A stretch of DNA of 60,716 bases from Pseudomonadota bacterium (GCA_021805725.1 JAJZEH010000042.1:1-60716); one strand, 5' to 3'. Counted from the stretch's first letter, positions 47,409-58,842 are shown. Notes: generated by a model from the letters alone, not told the origin. Numbers and translations are program-made.

Positions 47409-47979
47409 GCGCACTCCTGCCGGCTACGATGAAGTGATCCAGCACCTTGATATCCACCAGATCCAGCGCCTTTTGCAAGGTTTCCGTCAGGCGACGGTCC
47501 GCCGTGCTGGGGTGTGCCATACCCGAGGGGTGATTATGAGCAAAGATCACGCCCGCAGCATTGTGGTGTAACGCCACCTTCAGAATCTCGCGGGGATAAA
47601 CCGCCGTCTGGGTCAAAGTGCCACGAAACAGCTCCTCAACACTGATCAGGTGATTTTGGGCGTCGAGAAACAATACCACGAAAGACTCATGTTCACGGCC
47701 GCTGAAATAGAGCCTGAGATATTCTTCAACGGCAGCCGGCTTCGCCAGCAGGCTACGCTGATGAAGCTCTTCATGAAGCCAACGGGTTACAAGCTCACGC
47801 GCTGCAGCCCCGCGTTTTTGCAAGGCGCCGCCAGAAGTCGAAAACAACGGGTGAAGCGAGGCCTCATAAGCGTGGTAATCGGCGTTGCTGCCAAACAGCA
47901 ATCTGAGTAATTCCTGATTGGTCAGACGGGTGAGGTTCAAGGCACGGACCGCTGCGATCAAAACTGCGATTATCCGCAT
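47380..47979 (-). CDS. radC: RadC-family JAB/MPN domain protein
   Basis: The protein has the MPN+ metal motif FAHNHPSGMAHPSTAD with an upstream glutamate (VEELFRGTL), as in RadC. The N-terminal helix-hairpin-helix part is short and divergent (LNLTRLTNQELLRLLFG). The start is uncertain: ATG 47979 gives 199 residues and fits a -10 box TACAAT at 48026-48021; a TTG at 48009 would add ten residues. Full RadC proteins are about 220-225 residues. Despite its name no DNA-repair role is firmly shown for the family. The 3' end overlaps the TlpA gene. Confidence 0.9.
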   Translation of the reverse strand: MRIIAVLIAAVRALNLTRLTNQELLRLLFGSNADYHAYEASLHPLFSTSGGALQKRGAAARELVTRWLHEELHQRSLLAKPAAVEEYLRLYFSGREHESFVVLFLDAQNHLISVEELFRGTLTQTAVYPREILKVALHHNAAGVIFAHNHPSGMAHPSTADRRLTETLQKALDLVDIKVLDHFIVAGRSALSFAERGWL

Positions 47980-48078
47980 TACGGCATGGTGGCCGCTCGC
48001 CAAAAGCAAAAATCCACCGCATTGTATAAATGACCACGGAAAAGCAGGAAGGCATGTTCAGAACACACCGAAGGGAAT

Positions 48079-48155
<77 letters not shown>

Positions 48156-48180
48156 AACTGCTAATTATGCCAGAAAAAAT

Positions 48181-48564
48181 TCATCGCGACAGCAGAGAGA
48201 TGATGGATTGCAGTTCCTTTCTGAATGCATCGGGCACTTTTTGAACTGATTTGACTGCGGGTTCAGTCAACTGCCGAATCGCTGCCTTTTCTTCCGGTGA
48301 AGAGAGCACATGGCGCGCGCCGTTGATGGTGAATCCGCGATCATAAAGCAGGCTTCGAATATGGCGGATCAGCATGACCTCATGGGGCTGATAATAACGC
48401 CGGTTGCCCCGCCTTTTAACCGGTTTCAGCTGCGAAAATTCTTGCTCCCAGTAACGCAACACGTGCGGCTTGACGGCACACAACTCACCCACTTCACCGA
48501 TCGTGAAGTAGCGCTTCGAGGGAATGGGGGGAAGCCCGCCCTCAGGCAGGTTCAGCGCTGCCAC
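48181..48564 (-). CDS. MerR-family transcriptional regulator
   Basis: The 127-residue protein has a MerR winged helix: [71 protein letters not shown]. There is no long dimerisation helix with effector cysteines, so it is one of the short members always found after ihfA in beta- and gammaproteobacteria, with no known target. Its start overlaps the ihfA 3' end by 23 bp. Confidence 0.93.
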   Translation of the reverse strand: MAALNLPEGGLPPIPSKRYFTIGEVGELCAVKPHVLRYWEQEFSQLKPVKRRGNRRYYQPHEVMLIRHIRSLLYDRGFTINGARHVLSSPEEKAAIRQLTEPAVKSVQKVPDAFRKELQSIISLLSR

Positions 48565-48847
48565 TGCGTTTCTCCACCAACGTCTTTAGTTTCTGGCTGG
48601 CATGAAAGGTGACAACGCGTCGTGCAGTGATGGGGATTTCTTCCCCTGTTTTCGGGTTGCGACCGGGCCGCTGTGGTTTGGTCCGGAGCTGGAAATTGCC
48701 AAAACCTGACAATTTGACGCTATCCCCTTTTTCAAGAGCAGTTCGAATCTCTTCGAAAAAAGTATCCACGAGATCTTTGGCCTCTCGTTTGTTGAGCCCA
48801 ACTTTTTCAAACAGCAAGTCAGAAAGTTCAGCTTTGGTGAGTGTCAT
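48542..48847 (-). CDS. ihfA: Integration host factor subunit alpha
   Basis: IhfA pairs with IhfB to bend DNA at specific sites. The 101-residue protein has [55 protein letters not shown], the DNA-binding arm with the intercalating proline in [14 protein letters not shown], and ends [17 protein letters not shown]. Position directly after pheT is classical and separates it from IhfB and HU. Confidence 0.97.
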   Translation of the reverse strand: MTLTKAELSDLLFEKVGLNKREAKDLVDTFFEEIRTALEKGDSVKLSGFGNFQLRTKPQRPGRNPKTGEEIPITARRVVTFHASQKLKTLVEKRSGSAEPA

Positions 48848-48857
48848 GGATGCTCCG

Positions 48858-51215
48858 TTATCTCAGCTCAGCATTAAACCGGGACTGCAGTACATGAAGC
48901 AGCGCGGTCACACTGGACTCAATTTCCGCTTCGGTCAATGTTCTTTCAGTATCGTTCATAACTATACGAAACGCAAGGCTTTTTTTGCCTTTAGCAACGC
49001 CATGGCCCTGATACAGGTCAAACAATGCCAATTCGGAGACCCCTGGAACAGCAGCAGTCTTTAGCGCATCCAAAACAGCAGATGCGGAAATTGCATCAGC
49101 AACGAGCACGGCCAAGTCACGCCGAATGGGCTGAAAGCGGGATGTTTCTCGGTAGCGGGGCACTGGCCGCGCCAGCAACGGTTCCAGCATCAGCTCAAAG
49201 AGCAACGGTGCCTTGGGAAAACCGTATGCGGCGCTGACGCGCGGATGCAACTCCCCCAGCCAACCTACTGATTTTCCATCCAAACCAATCTCCGCAGAGC
49301 GCCCTGGATGCAAGGCAGGGTGGGTTGTCCCTGCAAATACGGCATGGCCGCCCCCAAACAGGAGTTCGACATCCTGCTTGAGATCAAAGAAATCCGACGG
49401 TTCGGCCGCTGTACCCCACTGTTCCGGATCACGCGTCCCGTAAATCAGCCCACCCAGGGTTTTACGCTGGACAAAGCCCTGCGCCTCGCGGGCAAAACAC
49501 CGACCCATTTCAAAGATCCTGACCCGTTCCTGCTTGCGGTTGAGGTTGGACTGAAGGGTGTTGATGAGGCCCACAGCCAGGGTCGAGCGCATGACCGACA
49601 TCTGGCTGGCAATGGGGTTGAGCAAGGTCACATCGGAAGGCCGCATGGCGAGCACAGCCTCGTCCTTGGCATCGACAAAGCTGTAGGTCACCACCTCCTG
49701 ATAGCCGCGATGCACCAGTTGCCACGCCAAATCCAGTTCGGACCGGGTACCCTCGGGACTGGGCAACATCACGAGATGTCCGCGTGGAGGGTTGGCAGGA
49801 ATCTGGTCATAGCCGTGCAGACGGGCAATTTCTTCGATGAAATCCGCCTCAATCGCAAGATCAAAGCGGTGACTGGAAGGCGTGACCTCAAATCCATCCG
49901 CACGCAACTCAAGGGCCAATCCCAGCCCCTGCAGCAGTTCTGCCATGGCCGCGTCAGGAATGTCCAACCCCAGCACGCGTCTCACGCGTTCGGGGCGCAC
50001 CAGCACGGGTTGCCGTTGAGGCAGGCGTCCTGTGAACTCCACCACAGCGTCGGCTGTACCGCCGCAGAGATCCAGCAGCAGTGTCGTAGCCCGTTCCAGG
50101 GCATGTCGGGTGGCAGAGAAATCCACGCCCCGCTCAAAGCGGTACGCCGAATCGGAACTCAATGCCAGTCGACGGGCACGACCAGCGATGGCATCCGGGG
50201 CAAAAAAGGCGCTCTCCAGAAATAAGCGGGTACTCGCTGGAGACACAGCCGTGCTTTGCCCTCCCATGATGCCCGCCAGCGCTATGGCGCCACTTTGGTC
50301 GGCAATCACCAGCATGTCCGGTTGCAGGGACACCTGCTGCTCGTTGAGCAGGGTCAGAGATTCGCCCGGATGAGCCCAACGGACGGCCAGGGACCCCTGC
50401 AAGCAATCTTCATCAAAGGCGTGAAGCGGCTGCCCCAACTCCAGCAGCACATAGTTGGTCACATCAACCGCAATACTTTTGGGACGCAGGCCGGAACGCA
50501 GGAGACGACGCACCATCCATTCAGGCGTAGGCGTTTCGGGGCGGGCAAGGCACAATGAGCGCCCCAGATAGCGTGGACAGGCTGCCTCATCCAGCACCGC
50601 CACCTTGCGTGACGCATCACCCGCAATCGTTGCCGGCGTAATGGACAACGGAACGAAAGGCAGATGGGTAATCGCGGCCAGTTCGCGTGCAACGCCCTGA
50701 ATACTCAGGCAGTCTGCGCGATTGGGGGTCAGCTTCAAAGTAAAGAGGTGATCGTCCAGATCCAGCCACCGGCGTATATCCTGGCCAGTTGGCGCTTCGG
50801 GTGCGAGGACCAGCAACCCTTCACTGCTCTCGCTCAGCCCCAATTCCGTTTCGGAACACATCATGCCGAAGGATTCAACGCCGCGCACCTTGGCGGCTTT
50901 GATGATCAGCCCCCCGGGAAGCTTGGCGCCCACCAGCGCACAAGGCGCTTTCATGCCCACAGAAACATTGCCGGCCCCGCAAACGATTTGCAGAAGGCCA
51001 CCCTGCCCCACATCCACGGTCAGCAATTTGAGGCGATCAGCCTGTGGGTGCTTTTCAGCCGTCTTGACCTCGCCCACCACGACCCGGTCGAACATCGGCG
51101 CCACGGGCTCCAGGGCTTCCACCTCCAATCCTGCCATGGTCAAGGCATGGGCAATTTCGGTACGGTCAAGCGCGGGGTTGATCCAAGTGCGCAGCCAGGA
51201 TTCTGAAAATTTCAT
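48858..51215 (-). CDS. pheT: Phenylalanine--tRNA ligase beta subunit
   Basis: PheT is the large subunit of the alpha2-beta2 phenylalanyl-tRNA synthetase and carries the editing site. The 785-residue protein starts [33 protein letters not shown], has the tRNA-binding OB domain ([23 protein letters not shown]), the B3/B4 editing region ([21 protein letters not shown]), the B5 domain and the C-terminal anticodon-binding domain ([26 protein letters not shown]). It starts immediately after the pheS stop. Length is typical. Confidence 0.97.
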   Translation of the reverse strand: MKFSESWLRTWINPALDRTEIAHALTMAGLEVEALEPVAPMFDRVVVGEVKTAEKHPQADRLKLLTVDVGQGGLLQIVCGAGNVSVGMKAPCALVGAKLPGGLIIKAAKVRGVESFGMMCSETELGLSESSEGLLVLAPEAPTGQDIRRWLDLDDHLFTLKLTPNRADCLSIQGVARELAAITHLPFVPLSITPATIAGDASRKVAVLDEAACPRYLGRSLCLARPETPTPEWMVRRLLRSGLRPKSIAVDVTNYVLLELGQPLHAFDEDCLQGSLAVRWAHPGESLTLLNEQQVSLQPDMLVIADQSGAIALAGIMGGQSTAVSPASTRLFLESAFFAPDAIAGRARRLALSSDSAYRFERGVDFSATRHALERATTLLLDLCGGTADAVVEFTGRLPQRQPVLVRPERVRRVLGLDIPDAAMAELLQGLGLALELRADGFEVTPSSHRFDLAIEADFIEEIARLHGYDQIPANPPRGHLVMLPSPEGTRSELDLAWQLVHRGYQEVVTYSFVDAKDEAVLAMRPSDVTLLNPIASQMSVMRSTLAVGLINTLQSNLNRKQERVRIFEMGRCFAREAQGFVQRKTLGGLIYGTRDPEQWGTAAEPSDFFDLKQDVELLFGGGHAVFAGTTHPALHPGRSAEIGLDGKSVGWLGELHPRVSAAYGFPKAPLLFELMLEPLLARPVPRYRETSRFQPIRRDLAVLVADAISASAVLDALKTAAVPGVSELALFDLYQGHGVAKGKKSLAFRIVMNDTERTLTEAEIESSVTALLHVLQSRFNAELR

Positions 51216-52650
<1,435 letters not shown>

Positions 52651-52661
52651 GTCCGGCCTCC

Positions 52662-52859
52662 TTACGCGTAGGGCAACATGGCTTTAATGGAGCCCATGTT
52701 GGTGGAATGGATTTCTGCAGTGCCGCGAAGCTGGCGCTTGTTCTTCGTCGTCTTCTTGGTCAGGATGTGGCGCTTGAACGCCTGCGAGCGCTTGACACTG
52801 CCGCTACCGCGCACTTTAAAGCGCTTGGCAGCCCCGCTCTTGGTCTTCATTTTGGGCAT
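52662..52859 (-). CDS. rpmI: 50S ribosomal protein L35
   Basis: This is the 65-residue L35, [62 protein letters not shown] in pattern, very basic and of normal length. An AGGAGC ribosome-binding site precedes the ATG. It follows infC after a 90-bp gap in which no further gene is seen. Confidence 0.98.
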   Translation of the reverse strand: MPKMKTKSGAAKRFKVRGSGSVKRSQAFKRHILTKKTTKNKRQLRGTAEIHSTNMGSIKAMLPYA

Positions 52860-52949
52860 GATTGCTCCTTTGTTTTAAACCGCGTCGGGTGCCTGGGAAA
52901 TCCCATGGCTTGTTGACCCGAACACGCCTTGTGGTGCTGCTTGCTGCGA

Positions 52950-53534
52950 CTATGGTGCTGTGGCTGGCGCAGCTTCAGCCTTGGGTTTGGAAGGCTTGGC
53001 TTCCCTAACGGGTTCTGCTTTCTTCTTGGGAGCAAGCACCATGACCATCTGGCGCCCCTCCATTTTTGGAAACTGTTCTACCACGCCATACGGCAGGAGG
53101 TCTGCTTCAACGCGTTTAAGGAGGTTGTATCCCAGTTCCTGGTGCGTCATTTCACGACCACGGAAACGTAGCGTGACCTTGGTCTTGTCCCCTTCGTTGA
53201 GGAACTTGATCAGGTTTCGCACCTTGATGGCGTAATCGCCTTCATCAGTACCGGGACGAAACTTGATTTCCTTGACCTGGATCTGCTTCTGCTTGACCTT
53301 GGCCTCATGCTGGCGCTTGCTTTCGCGGTATTTGAACTTGCCGTAGTCCATCAAACGGCATACCGGAGGCTCCGCCATGGGCGCAATTTCCACCAGATCC
53401 ACTTCGGCCTCCTCGGCCATACGCAGGGCTTCGGACAGCTTTACGACACCTAACTGTTCACTTTCCACCCCGACCAGACGAACCTCGGATGCGGTGATTT
53501 CGCCGTTGATCCGGACTTCCTTCGATTGAGCGAT
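52950..53534 (-). CDS. infC: Translation initiation factor IF-3, with an ATC start codon
   Basis: IF-3 keeps the ribosomal subunits apart and checks start codons. Coding continues upstream of the first ATG (53468) with the family sequence [22 protein letters not shown]. That N-terminus begins at an ATC codon at 53534-53532, eight bases after a perfect AGGAGG; no ATG, GTG or TTG is in frame there. The use of a rare start (ATT, ATA or ATC) for self-regulation by IF-3 is well known. The 194-residue protein ends with an Ala/Pro/Lys-rich tail of about 25 residues ([25 protein letters not shown] in pattern), beyond the usual end. Confidence 0.95.
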   Translation of the reverse strand: MAQSKEVRINGEITASEVRLVGVESEQLGVVKLSEALRMAEEAEVDLVEIAPMAEPPVCRLMDYGKFKYRESKRQHEAKVKQKQIQVKEIKFRPGTDEGDYAIKVRNLIKFLNEGDKTKVTLRFRGREMTHQELGYNLLKRVEADLLPYGVVEQFPKMEGRQMVMVLAPKKKAEPVREAKPSKPKAEAAPATAP

Positions 53535-53614
53535 AGCAACAACCTCCTGACAATTAAAATCAAATATGCACCCGACCCTTCCTGAACCACCCGGCGGGTT
53601 GCACCTGCTTGCGG

Positions 53615-55534
53615 TTATTCAGCAGCGCCCGAAAGGGCTGCTACTTCAGCCTTGAAATGGGAGATGAGTGCCTCGACAGACATTTGCCCCAGGTCCTCAC
53701 CACCACGACTTCTGACCGCCACCTGCTTCGACAGGGCCTCCTTGTCGCCAATAATCAGCTGAAAAGGAAGCTTCTGAAGACTATGCTCACGGATTTTATA
53801 GTTTATTTTCTCATTCCGCAAGTCAAGCCCTACCCGGAACCCTTGATCTTTCAGGGTTTTTACAACAGAAATGGCGTATTCAGCCTGCCCTTCAGAGATA
53901 TTCATCACCACGGCCTGCACGGGTGCCAGCCATAACGGCAGGGCACCCGCGTAATGTTCGATGAGGATGCCGATAAACCGCTCCAATGATCCCAGAATGG
54001 CCCGATGCAGCATTACCGGGGTCTGGCGGGCGTTGTCTTCGGCCACATAACTGGCATCCAGACGGCCTGGCATGGAAAAATCGGCCTGGATCGTCCCGCA
54101 TTGCCAGGTGCGCCCGATGCTATCGCGCAGGTGAAATTCGATCTTCGGGCCGTAAAAGGCCCCTTCCCCGGGCAGGGTTTCGAAGTCCACACCCGCCTGC
54201 TCCAGGGCTGTGCGCAGCGCCGCCTCCGATTTGTCCCAGATGTCATCCGAGCCCACGCGCTGTTCGGGGCGCGTTGCGAGCTTGTACTGAATGTCCGTGA
54301 AACCGAAGTCCCGGTAGACCCGACGCAACAACTCGATGAAATCAGCCACTTCCGACTGGATCTGAGCCTCGGTACAAAATATGTGCCCATCGTCCTGCGT
54401 AAACCCGCGAACGCGCATCACGCCGTGCAGGGCCCCCGATGGCTCATTACGATGGCAGGATCCAAATTCGCCATATCGAAGAGGTAGATCCCTATAACTC
54501 TTGATGCCTTGGTTGAAGATTTGAACATGACCAGGACAGTTCATGGGCTTGATGGCGAAATCGCGCGACTCGGACTCCGTGGTGAACATGTTCTTGTGAA
54601 AGTTGGCCCAGTGCCCTGATTTTTCCCACAAGGTGCGGTCCAGAATCTGCGGGCAACGCACCTCTTGGTAGCCGTTGTTGCGGTACACCCGCCGCATGTA
54701 TTGTTCGATTTCCTGCCACAGGGCCCAGCCTTTGGGATGCCAGAAAATCATGCCTGGCGCTTCGTCCTGCAGATGGAACAGATCAAGCTGCTTGCCCAGG
54801 CGACGGTGGTCGCGCTTTTCAGCCTCTTCCAGACGGTTGAGGTAGGCGTCCTGATCCTCCTTTTTTGCCCAGGCTGTGCCATAGATCCGCGTGAGCATTT
54901 CATTGCGGGAATCGCCGCGCCAATAGGCTCCCGCCACCCGCATCAGCTTGAACACCTTGAGTTTGCCCGTGGAGGGCACATGAGGGCCACGACATAAGTC
55001 GACGAAATTGTCCTGCCGGTAGAGCGAAATGCCTTCGTTGGCTGGAATGCTGGCGATGATTTCGGCCTTATACGCCTCGCCCATACCCTTGAAGAAGGTT
55101 ACCGCCTCATCACGAGGCATGAGCTCGCGGTGCACAGGCAGATCGCGCTTGGCAATCTCGGCCATGCGCTTTTCAATGGCCACGAGATCTTCGGGGGTAA
55201 AGGGCCGTTCATACGAGAAATCATAGTAGAAGCCATTCTCGATGACGGGGCCTATGGTGACCTGGGCAGCCGGGAAGAGCTCCTTCACGGCATGCGCCAA
55301 CAGATGTGCGGTGGAGTGCCGCAGGATTTCGACTCCCTCGGGATCACGCTCGGTGACGATGGCCACCTGCGCGTCATTTTCAATCGTGGCCGAAGTATCC
55401 ACCAGGCGGCCGTCCACTTTTCCGGCCAGCGCGGCACGGGCCAGCCCGGCGCCGATGCTGGCGGCGACTTCAGCCACAGTGAGCGGCGCGGGATAGGTGC
55501 GCTCCGAACCGTCAGGCAATCGAATCGTGATCAC
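53615..55534 (-). CDS. thrS: Threonine--tRNA ligase
   Basis: ThrS charges tRNA-Thr and edits mischarged serine. The start is GTG 55534, (M)[27 protein letters not shown], seven bases after GAGGA; the extension to 55603 is rejected. The 639-residue protein has the N-terminal TGS domain, the editing domain with [17 protein letters not shown], the class II core ([60 protein letters not shown]) and the anticodon domain. The zinc-binding cysteine is the one in NCPGH. infC follows after 80 bp. Confidence 0.97.
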   Translation of the reverse strand: MITIRLPDGSERTYPAPLTVAEVAASIGAGLARAALAGKVDGRLVDTSATIENDAQVAIVTERDPEGVEILRHSTAHLLAHAVKELFPAAQVTIGPVIENGFYYDFSYERPFTPEDLVAIEKRMAEIAKRDLPVHRELMPRDEAVTFFKGMGEAYKAEIIASIPANEGISLYRQDNFVDLCRGPHVPSTGKLKVFKLMRVAGAYWRGDSRNEMLTRIYGTAWAKKEDQDAYLNRLEEAEKRDHRRLGKQLDLFHLQDEAPGMIFWHPKGWALWQEIEQYMRRVYRNNGYQEVRCPQILDRTLWEKSGHWANFHKNMFTTESESRDFAIKPMNCPGHVQIFNQGIKSYRDLPLRYGEFGSCHRNEPSGALHGVMRVRGFTQDDGHIFCTEAQIQSEVADFIELLRRVYRDFGFTDIQYKLATRPEQRVGSDDIWDKSEAALRTALEQAGVDFETLPGEGAFYGPKIEFHLRDSIGRTWQCGTIQADFSMPGRLDASYVAEDNARQTPVMLHRAILGSLERFIGILIEHYAGALPLWLAPVQAVVMNISEGQAEYAISVVKTLKDQGFRVGLDLRNEKINYKIREHSLQKLPFQLIIGDKEALSKQVAVRSRGGEDLGQMSVEALISHFKAEVAALSGAAE

Positions 55535-55642
55535 AGAACATTCCTCTACTTGCGGGAGCGGGGATTTTAGCACAGCGCACGCGTCCTCCCGGACTGGAGG
55601 CACGCTTTAATACGAGAGTTGCATGAGGGGAAGTGATGGAAT

Positions 55643-55719
55643 TGGTAGGCGCGATTGGACTCGAACCAACGACCCCCACCATGTCAAGGTGGTGCTCTAA
55701 CCAGCTGAGCTACGCGCCT
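55643..55719 (-). tRNA. tRNA-Val (anticodon GAC)
   Basis: The minus strand gives a full cloverleaf. The acceptor AGGCGCG pairs with CGCGCCT, the D arm is GCTCAGCTGGTTAGAGC, the anticodon stem is CCACC/GGTGG with loop TTGACAT, and the T arm contains GGTTCGAGTCC. The CCA end is encoded. Its 5' end faces the integrase cassette to the right. Confidence 0.96.
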
Positions 55720-55885
55720 GTTGTAAACAGCACAGCATTATCGTTTGATCCCCACTGTAAGTCAATTCAGGCTTAAAAGGCTTGCCGCGGCTGTGTGTCC
55801 GTCAAGTTGACCGAAAGCTTCAAATACGACTTTCTCGAGAGAGCCGCATATATTAGGCAAAAGAATTATTCATGCGAAAAGAGAG

Positions 55886-55905
55886 TGTGCCCAATTTGTG
55901 CCCAA
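55886..55905. repeat. Two direct repeats TGTGCCCAA with 11-bp spacing
   Basis: TGTGCCCAA occurs at 55886-55894 and again at 55897-55905, one helical turn apart, between tRNA-Val and the recombination genes. Such spaced repeats resemble arm-type binding sites of tyrosine integrases. The rest of 55720-55996 holds no convincing gene. Confidence 0.5.
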
Positions 55906-55996
55906 AACGGGACTCTTTTGAGCCCATACAAACGACAGTGTCTGAGAGAGGCCATATCGATTATTGAACACCACCCCGCCCTACTCATGCAGACGT

Positions 55997-56173
55997 TCAT
56001 TTCTTCCCAGACTTTATTCCAAGAAATTTCTCAAGCGCTAGTCTGACAATATCCGAACGGGTTGGAATTAAGCCACTTTCCTTGGCCAGGTCCAATCTTC
56101 TGCGATCAATGGCAGCAATCAATTCATCATCCACCCTGACTGCAAGCTGCTTACCCGTTTCATTACTCTTCAT
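55997..56173 (-). CDS. Ribbon-helix-helix (CopG/Arc-like) DNA-binding protein
   Basis: This is a small protein with the pattern QLAVRVDDELIAAIDRRRLDLAKESGLIPTRSDIVRLALEKFLG: a beta strand followed by two helices, as in CopG-type dimeric repressors. Start choice: ATG 56173 (MKSNETGKQ, 58 residues) follows GGGGA at good spacing and lies downstream of a promoter-like TTGTCA-17-GTCAAT on the minus strand (56247-56219). ATG 56218 and ATG 56242 are in-frame alternatives (73 and 81 residues) without a ribosome-binding site. It diverges from the excisionase/integrase genes and likely regulates both directions through the inverted repeats between them. Confidence 0.72.
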   Translation of the reverse strand: MKSNETGKQLAVRVDDELIAAIDRRRLDLAKESGLIPTRSDIVRLALEKFLGIKSGKK

Positions 56174-56208
56174 ATCAGTCCCCGTTGAGTTTTTTCCATT
56201 ATCAATCT

Positions 56209-56270
56209 TGTCAGACATATTGACAAATATCTTGTAATGCATGACAATATTACTGTCAGACGTTCTGACA
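56209..56270. promoter_or_regulatory. Operator array in the divergent control region of the integrative cassette
   Basis: Three related inverted repeats occur: TGTCAGACATATTGACA (56209-56225), TTGTAATGCATGACAA (56232-56247, one mismatch) and the perfect TGTCAGACGTTCTGACA (56254-56270). The outer two are 17 bp long with TGTCA/TGACA ends. They overlap the promoters in both directions and are probable binding sites for the ribbon-helix-helix protein. Confidence 0.65.
56220..56248 (+). promoter_or_regulatory. Sigma-70 promoter for the excisionase-integrase genes
   Basis: A perfect TTGACA (56220-56225) is 17 bases before GACAAT (56243-56248, 4 of 6). The start site near 56255 falls in the perfect TGTCAGA/TCTGACA operator, so a bound repressor would block it. 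Confidence 0.6.
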
Positions 56271-56291
56271 CGCTAAACACGGGAGTTACAA

Positions 56292-56516
56292 ATGCTGACT
56301 TATTTGTCTGCCACTACCCTGGGTGAACGGATCCACTATCACCCAAGGTATATCAATGAGTTTTTGAAGGACAAGGTGTTTCTTGAAGGAACTCATTACG
56401 TTCGATTGCCCGGCTCTCGACGAATCCTGTACGTTTGGGAAACGATCGAAACAGAGTTTCTGGGGAAACGGACTACTGAAGTTCCCATGGCAAACGGAGG
56501 TGTATGCCATGGGTAG
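56292..56516 (+). CDS. Small helix-turn-helix protein, excisionase-like
   Basis: The 74-residue protein has a winged-helix-like pattern SATTLGERIHYHPRYINEFLKDKVFLEGTHYVRLPGSRRILYVWETIETEFLGK, similar in layout to small excisionase/AlpA-type proteins that accompany integrases. GGGAG precedes the ATG. Its last 8 bp overlap the start of the integrase gene, which implies coupled translation. It could direct excision or regulate the cassette; the sequence does not decide between these. Confidence 0.72.
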   Translation: MLTYLSATTLGERIHYHPRYINEFLKDKVFLEGTHYVRLPGSRRILYVWETIETEFLGKRTTEVPMANGGVCHG

Positions 56517-57834
56517 TATTCGAATACGCGAAGAAACAAAAACACTTTACTTTGACTTCCGGTATCGGGGAGTCAGGTGTCGCGAGCTCACAAAACTGAA
56601 TGCTACTCGAGCGAACATCTTGCGTTTAGAGGGAATTCTGAAGAGGATCGAAAGGGAAATCGCTGCCGGGAAATTTATGTACAGGAATTACTTCCCAAAC
56701 AGCAAGCGAGCCGACCTATTCGGAGGAATTCCACCCTCCCCTCCCTCACCGACTGAAATGGCCTCTGTAGTTCGGAAAGCAATGGATGCGCTGCCAATTG
56801 GACAGAAGGGTGCATTCACCGTCAACTTTAATAAGAACCCGCTCTTTCCAGAATTCTCAGACCTGTGGTTCGCTGAACGTGAAGTTGATTGGAAACGCTC
56901 AACCCAAATCAAGGTGCGAGACATCTTGAACAAACACCTAGTGCCCCGCTTCAGGGGAAGAAGGGTCGGCGACGTTACCAAAGCTGACATCCTAGCGTTT
57001 CGCGCAGATCTCGCCAAAGACACCAGCGAAAGGAAAGGATTATCGCCCGCCAGAGTCAACGGGATTCTGAATGTGCTGCGTCAGATTCTCAATGAAGCCG
57101 CCGACCGTTTTGAATTTAACATGACATTCAAAGGAATCAAACCACTTCGTGTTTCAAAAACAAAAATTGATCCATTTACCCTGGCTGAGGTTAAGGCACT
57201 CATTGATGCAGTTCAGAACGATTTTCGACCATATCTGATTACGGCATTCTTCACCGCCTTGCGCACTTCAGAATTGCTGGGACTGACATGGGATCGCATC
57301 GACTTTGAGCGGGCTCAAATCACCATTGAAAGCGCCTGGGTTTGCGACGAACTGGACTCCACCAAGACCCCCGGTTCCCAAAGAACTATTGATTTATCCC
57401 CGCCGGTGGTTGAAGCACTGCATCAGCAGCGAGAACTCACAAAGTCGATCAGGTCAGATTTCGTATTTTGTGCCCGCAATGGCATGCCGTTTAACCGGTT
57501 TAACCTTGCCAATCGTATTTGGCATCCACTGCTGAAAAAGCTTGGCTTAAAACGTCGAAAACCCTATCAGACCCGCCATACGGCTGCCACGCTCTGGCTT
57601 GCCGCTGGAGAAAACCCTGAATGGATTGCAAGGCAGATGGGTCATACATCAACCCGCATGCTCTTCACCGTTTATTCGAGGTTTGTCCCCAACTTGACCC
57701 GGAAGGACGGATCTGCTTTCGAACAACTCCTGCACCAGTCCGGAGCACTGTCTTTTCAAGACACAGATAGCTTTTCTCAATCATCTGATGAGGCTGGCCA
57801 GCAATCTATTAAGGAGGTGCAAGATCATGCGTAG
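56509..57834 (+). CDS. Tyrosine-type site-specific integrase
   Basis: The 441-residue recombinase has an N-terminal arm-binding domain (MGSIRIREETKTLYFDFRYRGVRCRELT, DUF3596 type), a SAM-like core-binding domain (about 112-205) and a catalytic domain with R252 (ALRTSELLGLTW), K287 (DSTKTPGSQRTIDL), R356 (KPYQTRHTAATLWL), H379 (RQMGHTS) and the nucleophile Y389 (LFTVYSRF). The box II histidine is Tyr (YQTR), as in many integrases of this type. The ATG at 56509 follows GGAGG by eight bases; an upstream in-frame ATG at 56383 lies on the excisionase gene. All catalytic residues look intact. Confidence 0.93.
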   Translation: MGSIRIREETKTLYFDFRYRGVRCRELTKLNATRANILRLEGILKRIEREIAAGKFMYRNYFPNSKRADLFGGIPPSPPSPTEMASVVRKAMDALPIGQKGAFTVNFNKNPLFPEFSDLWFAEREVDWKRSTQIKVRDILNKHLVPRFRGRRVGDVTKADILAFRADLAKDTSERKGLSPARVNGILNVLRQILNEAADRFEFNMTFKGIKPLRVSKTKIDPFTLAEVKALIDAVQNDFRPYLITAFFTALRTSELLGLTWDRIDFERAQITIESAWVCDELDSTKTPGSQRTIDLSPPVVEALHQQRELTKSIRSDFVFCARNGMPFNRFNLANRIWHPLLKKLGLKRRKPYQTRHTAATLWLAAGENPEWIARQMGHTSTRMLFTVYSRFVPNLTRKDGSAFEQLLHQSGALSFQDTDSFSQSSDEAGQQSIKEVQDHA

Positions 57835-58831
57835 CACCGCAACAAACATCATCGATTTTCCTGCTCCTGTGGCTCAGGCATTGCCTTTCCCCCTGCCCTC
57901 CCTTTTCCGGCTACTGAATGTCAGCCACCACCGGGTAAAGGCTACTCATTTCCAATATTCGGCAACCCTCTATAACGAGGCTTGTGCGCTACGGGTTTGC
58001 TGGTCCATGTACCACCCGGATTCCAGGTTGAAAGATGGATTACTGGTGAGCCCCCGTGGACTGGAACCTTCCGATCATAAAGGGTGGGCCTACAAGATTT
58101 CAGGACTTTCCGTCCGTACCAGACCCAGCCCAGATGAAAACCTGTTCCATACCATCCCCACCAGCTGGGTTGATGACCGTGAATTGGTCCGGCAGGCAGC
58201 CGCCCTCTCCGATTCCCTGTCAAAACCCTACAGACACCTGTTCAATGCCATTTTCTGGGAAGGGGAGCGGTTTCATCGCTTTTGTATCGGACCCTCCTCA
58301 CTGCAAAATCACCATGCAGGCATCAATGGCAATCTGCGTCATTGCGTGGAAACGGCACGGCGGTTGCAGCGCGATTGCGACGAAATAGGCGATATTCTGG
58401 ATTCCGGGTTATGCGTTCTGCTGGGCCTACTGCACGATGCAGGCAAGGCAGACGAATATCGGATAGGCATCCATAGCCAATGGTTCATGTCTGATCGGGG
58501 AAATCTGCTGGGCCACAAGGTAACAATCACAGAATGGGTTGCCGTTGCTAGGGCTGTCCACAATGTTGAGATTCCTGAAAACAAGTATATGGCGCTGCTG
58601 CATTGTTTGAACAGTGCCCAAAATGCGCCCCAATGGTTGGGTATTCGGGAATCTGTCATGCTGGAGGCTCACCTTCTTTCCGGCCATGATCGGACGTCTG
58701 GCAAGCTTGATATGTACAGGCGCCTGGCACCATCCGCAAATACGGGTTGGGGATACGGTCACGTGCATATGAAGTATCGGCCATTCTTTGTAGGGGTAGG
58801 CCAAGCTGAAACTGGTGACCAGTTGAACTGA
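57827..58831 (+). CDS. OB-fold/HD-domain protein resembling YhaM 3'-5' exoribonucleases
   Basis: The 334-residue protein begins at ATG 57827 behind AAGGAGGTG, the best ribosome-binding site in the region, and overlaps the integrase by 8 bp. Residues about 30-95 look like an OB-fold strand set. The HD domain has NHHAGINGNLRHCVETA (H162, H163, H172), LLHDAGKADEY (H203-D204), NLLGH (H230), LLHC (H259) and a late GHD (D288), a spacing close to YhaM. HD domains of MOBH conjugative relaxases share part of this motif, so a mobilisation protein remnant is an alternative. Its linkage to the integrase suggests a function in the mobile element. Confidence 0.75.
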   Translation: MRSTATNIIDFPAPVAQALPFPLPSLFRLLNVSHHRVKATHFQYSATLYNEACALRVCWSMYHPDSRLKDGLLVSPRGLEPSDHKGWAYKISGLSVRTRPSPDENLFHTIPTSWVDDRELVRQAAALSDSLSKPYRHLFNAIFWEGERFHRFCIGPSSLQNHHAGINGNLRHCVETARRLQRDCDEIGDILDSGLCVLLGLLHDAGKADEYRIGIHSQWFMSDRGNLLGHKVTITEWVAVARAVHNVEIPENKYMALLHCLNSAQNAPQWLGIRESVMLEAHLLSGHDRTSGKLDMYRRLAPSANTGWGYGHVHMKYRPFFVGVGQAETGDQLN

Positions 58832-58842
58832 GGGGTTCTGAG

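Noticed and set aside
55909..55925. GGGACTC-TTT-GAGCCC hairpin
   Set aside because: It has one mismatch and no T-run, and lies in an area of other repeats, so no terminator call is made.
55795..56046. Plus-strand ORF of 83 codons starting at GTG
   Set aside because: It has no ribosome-binding site or recognisable domain, contains the TGTGCCCAA repeats and overlaps the RHH gene on the other strand.
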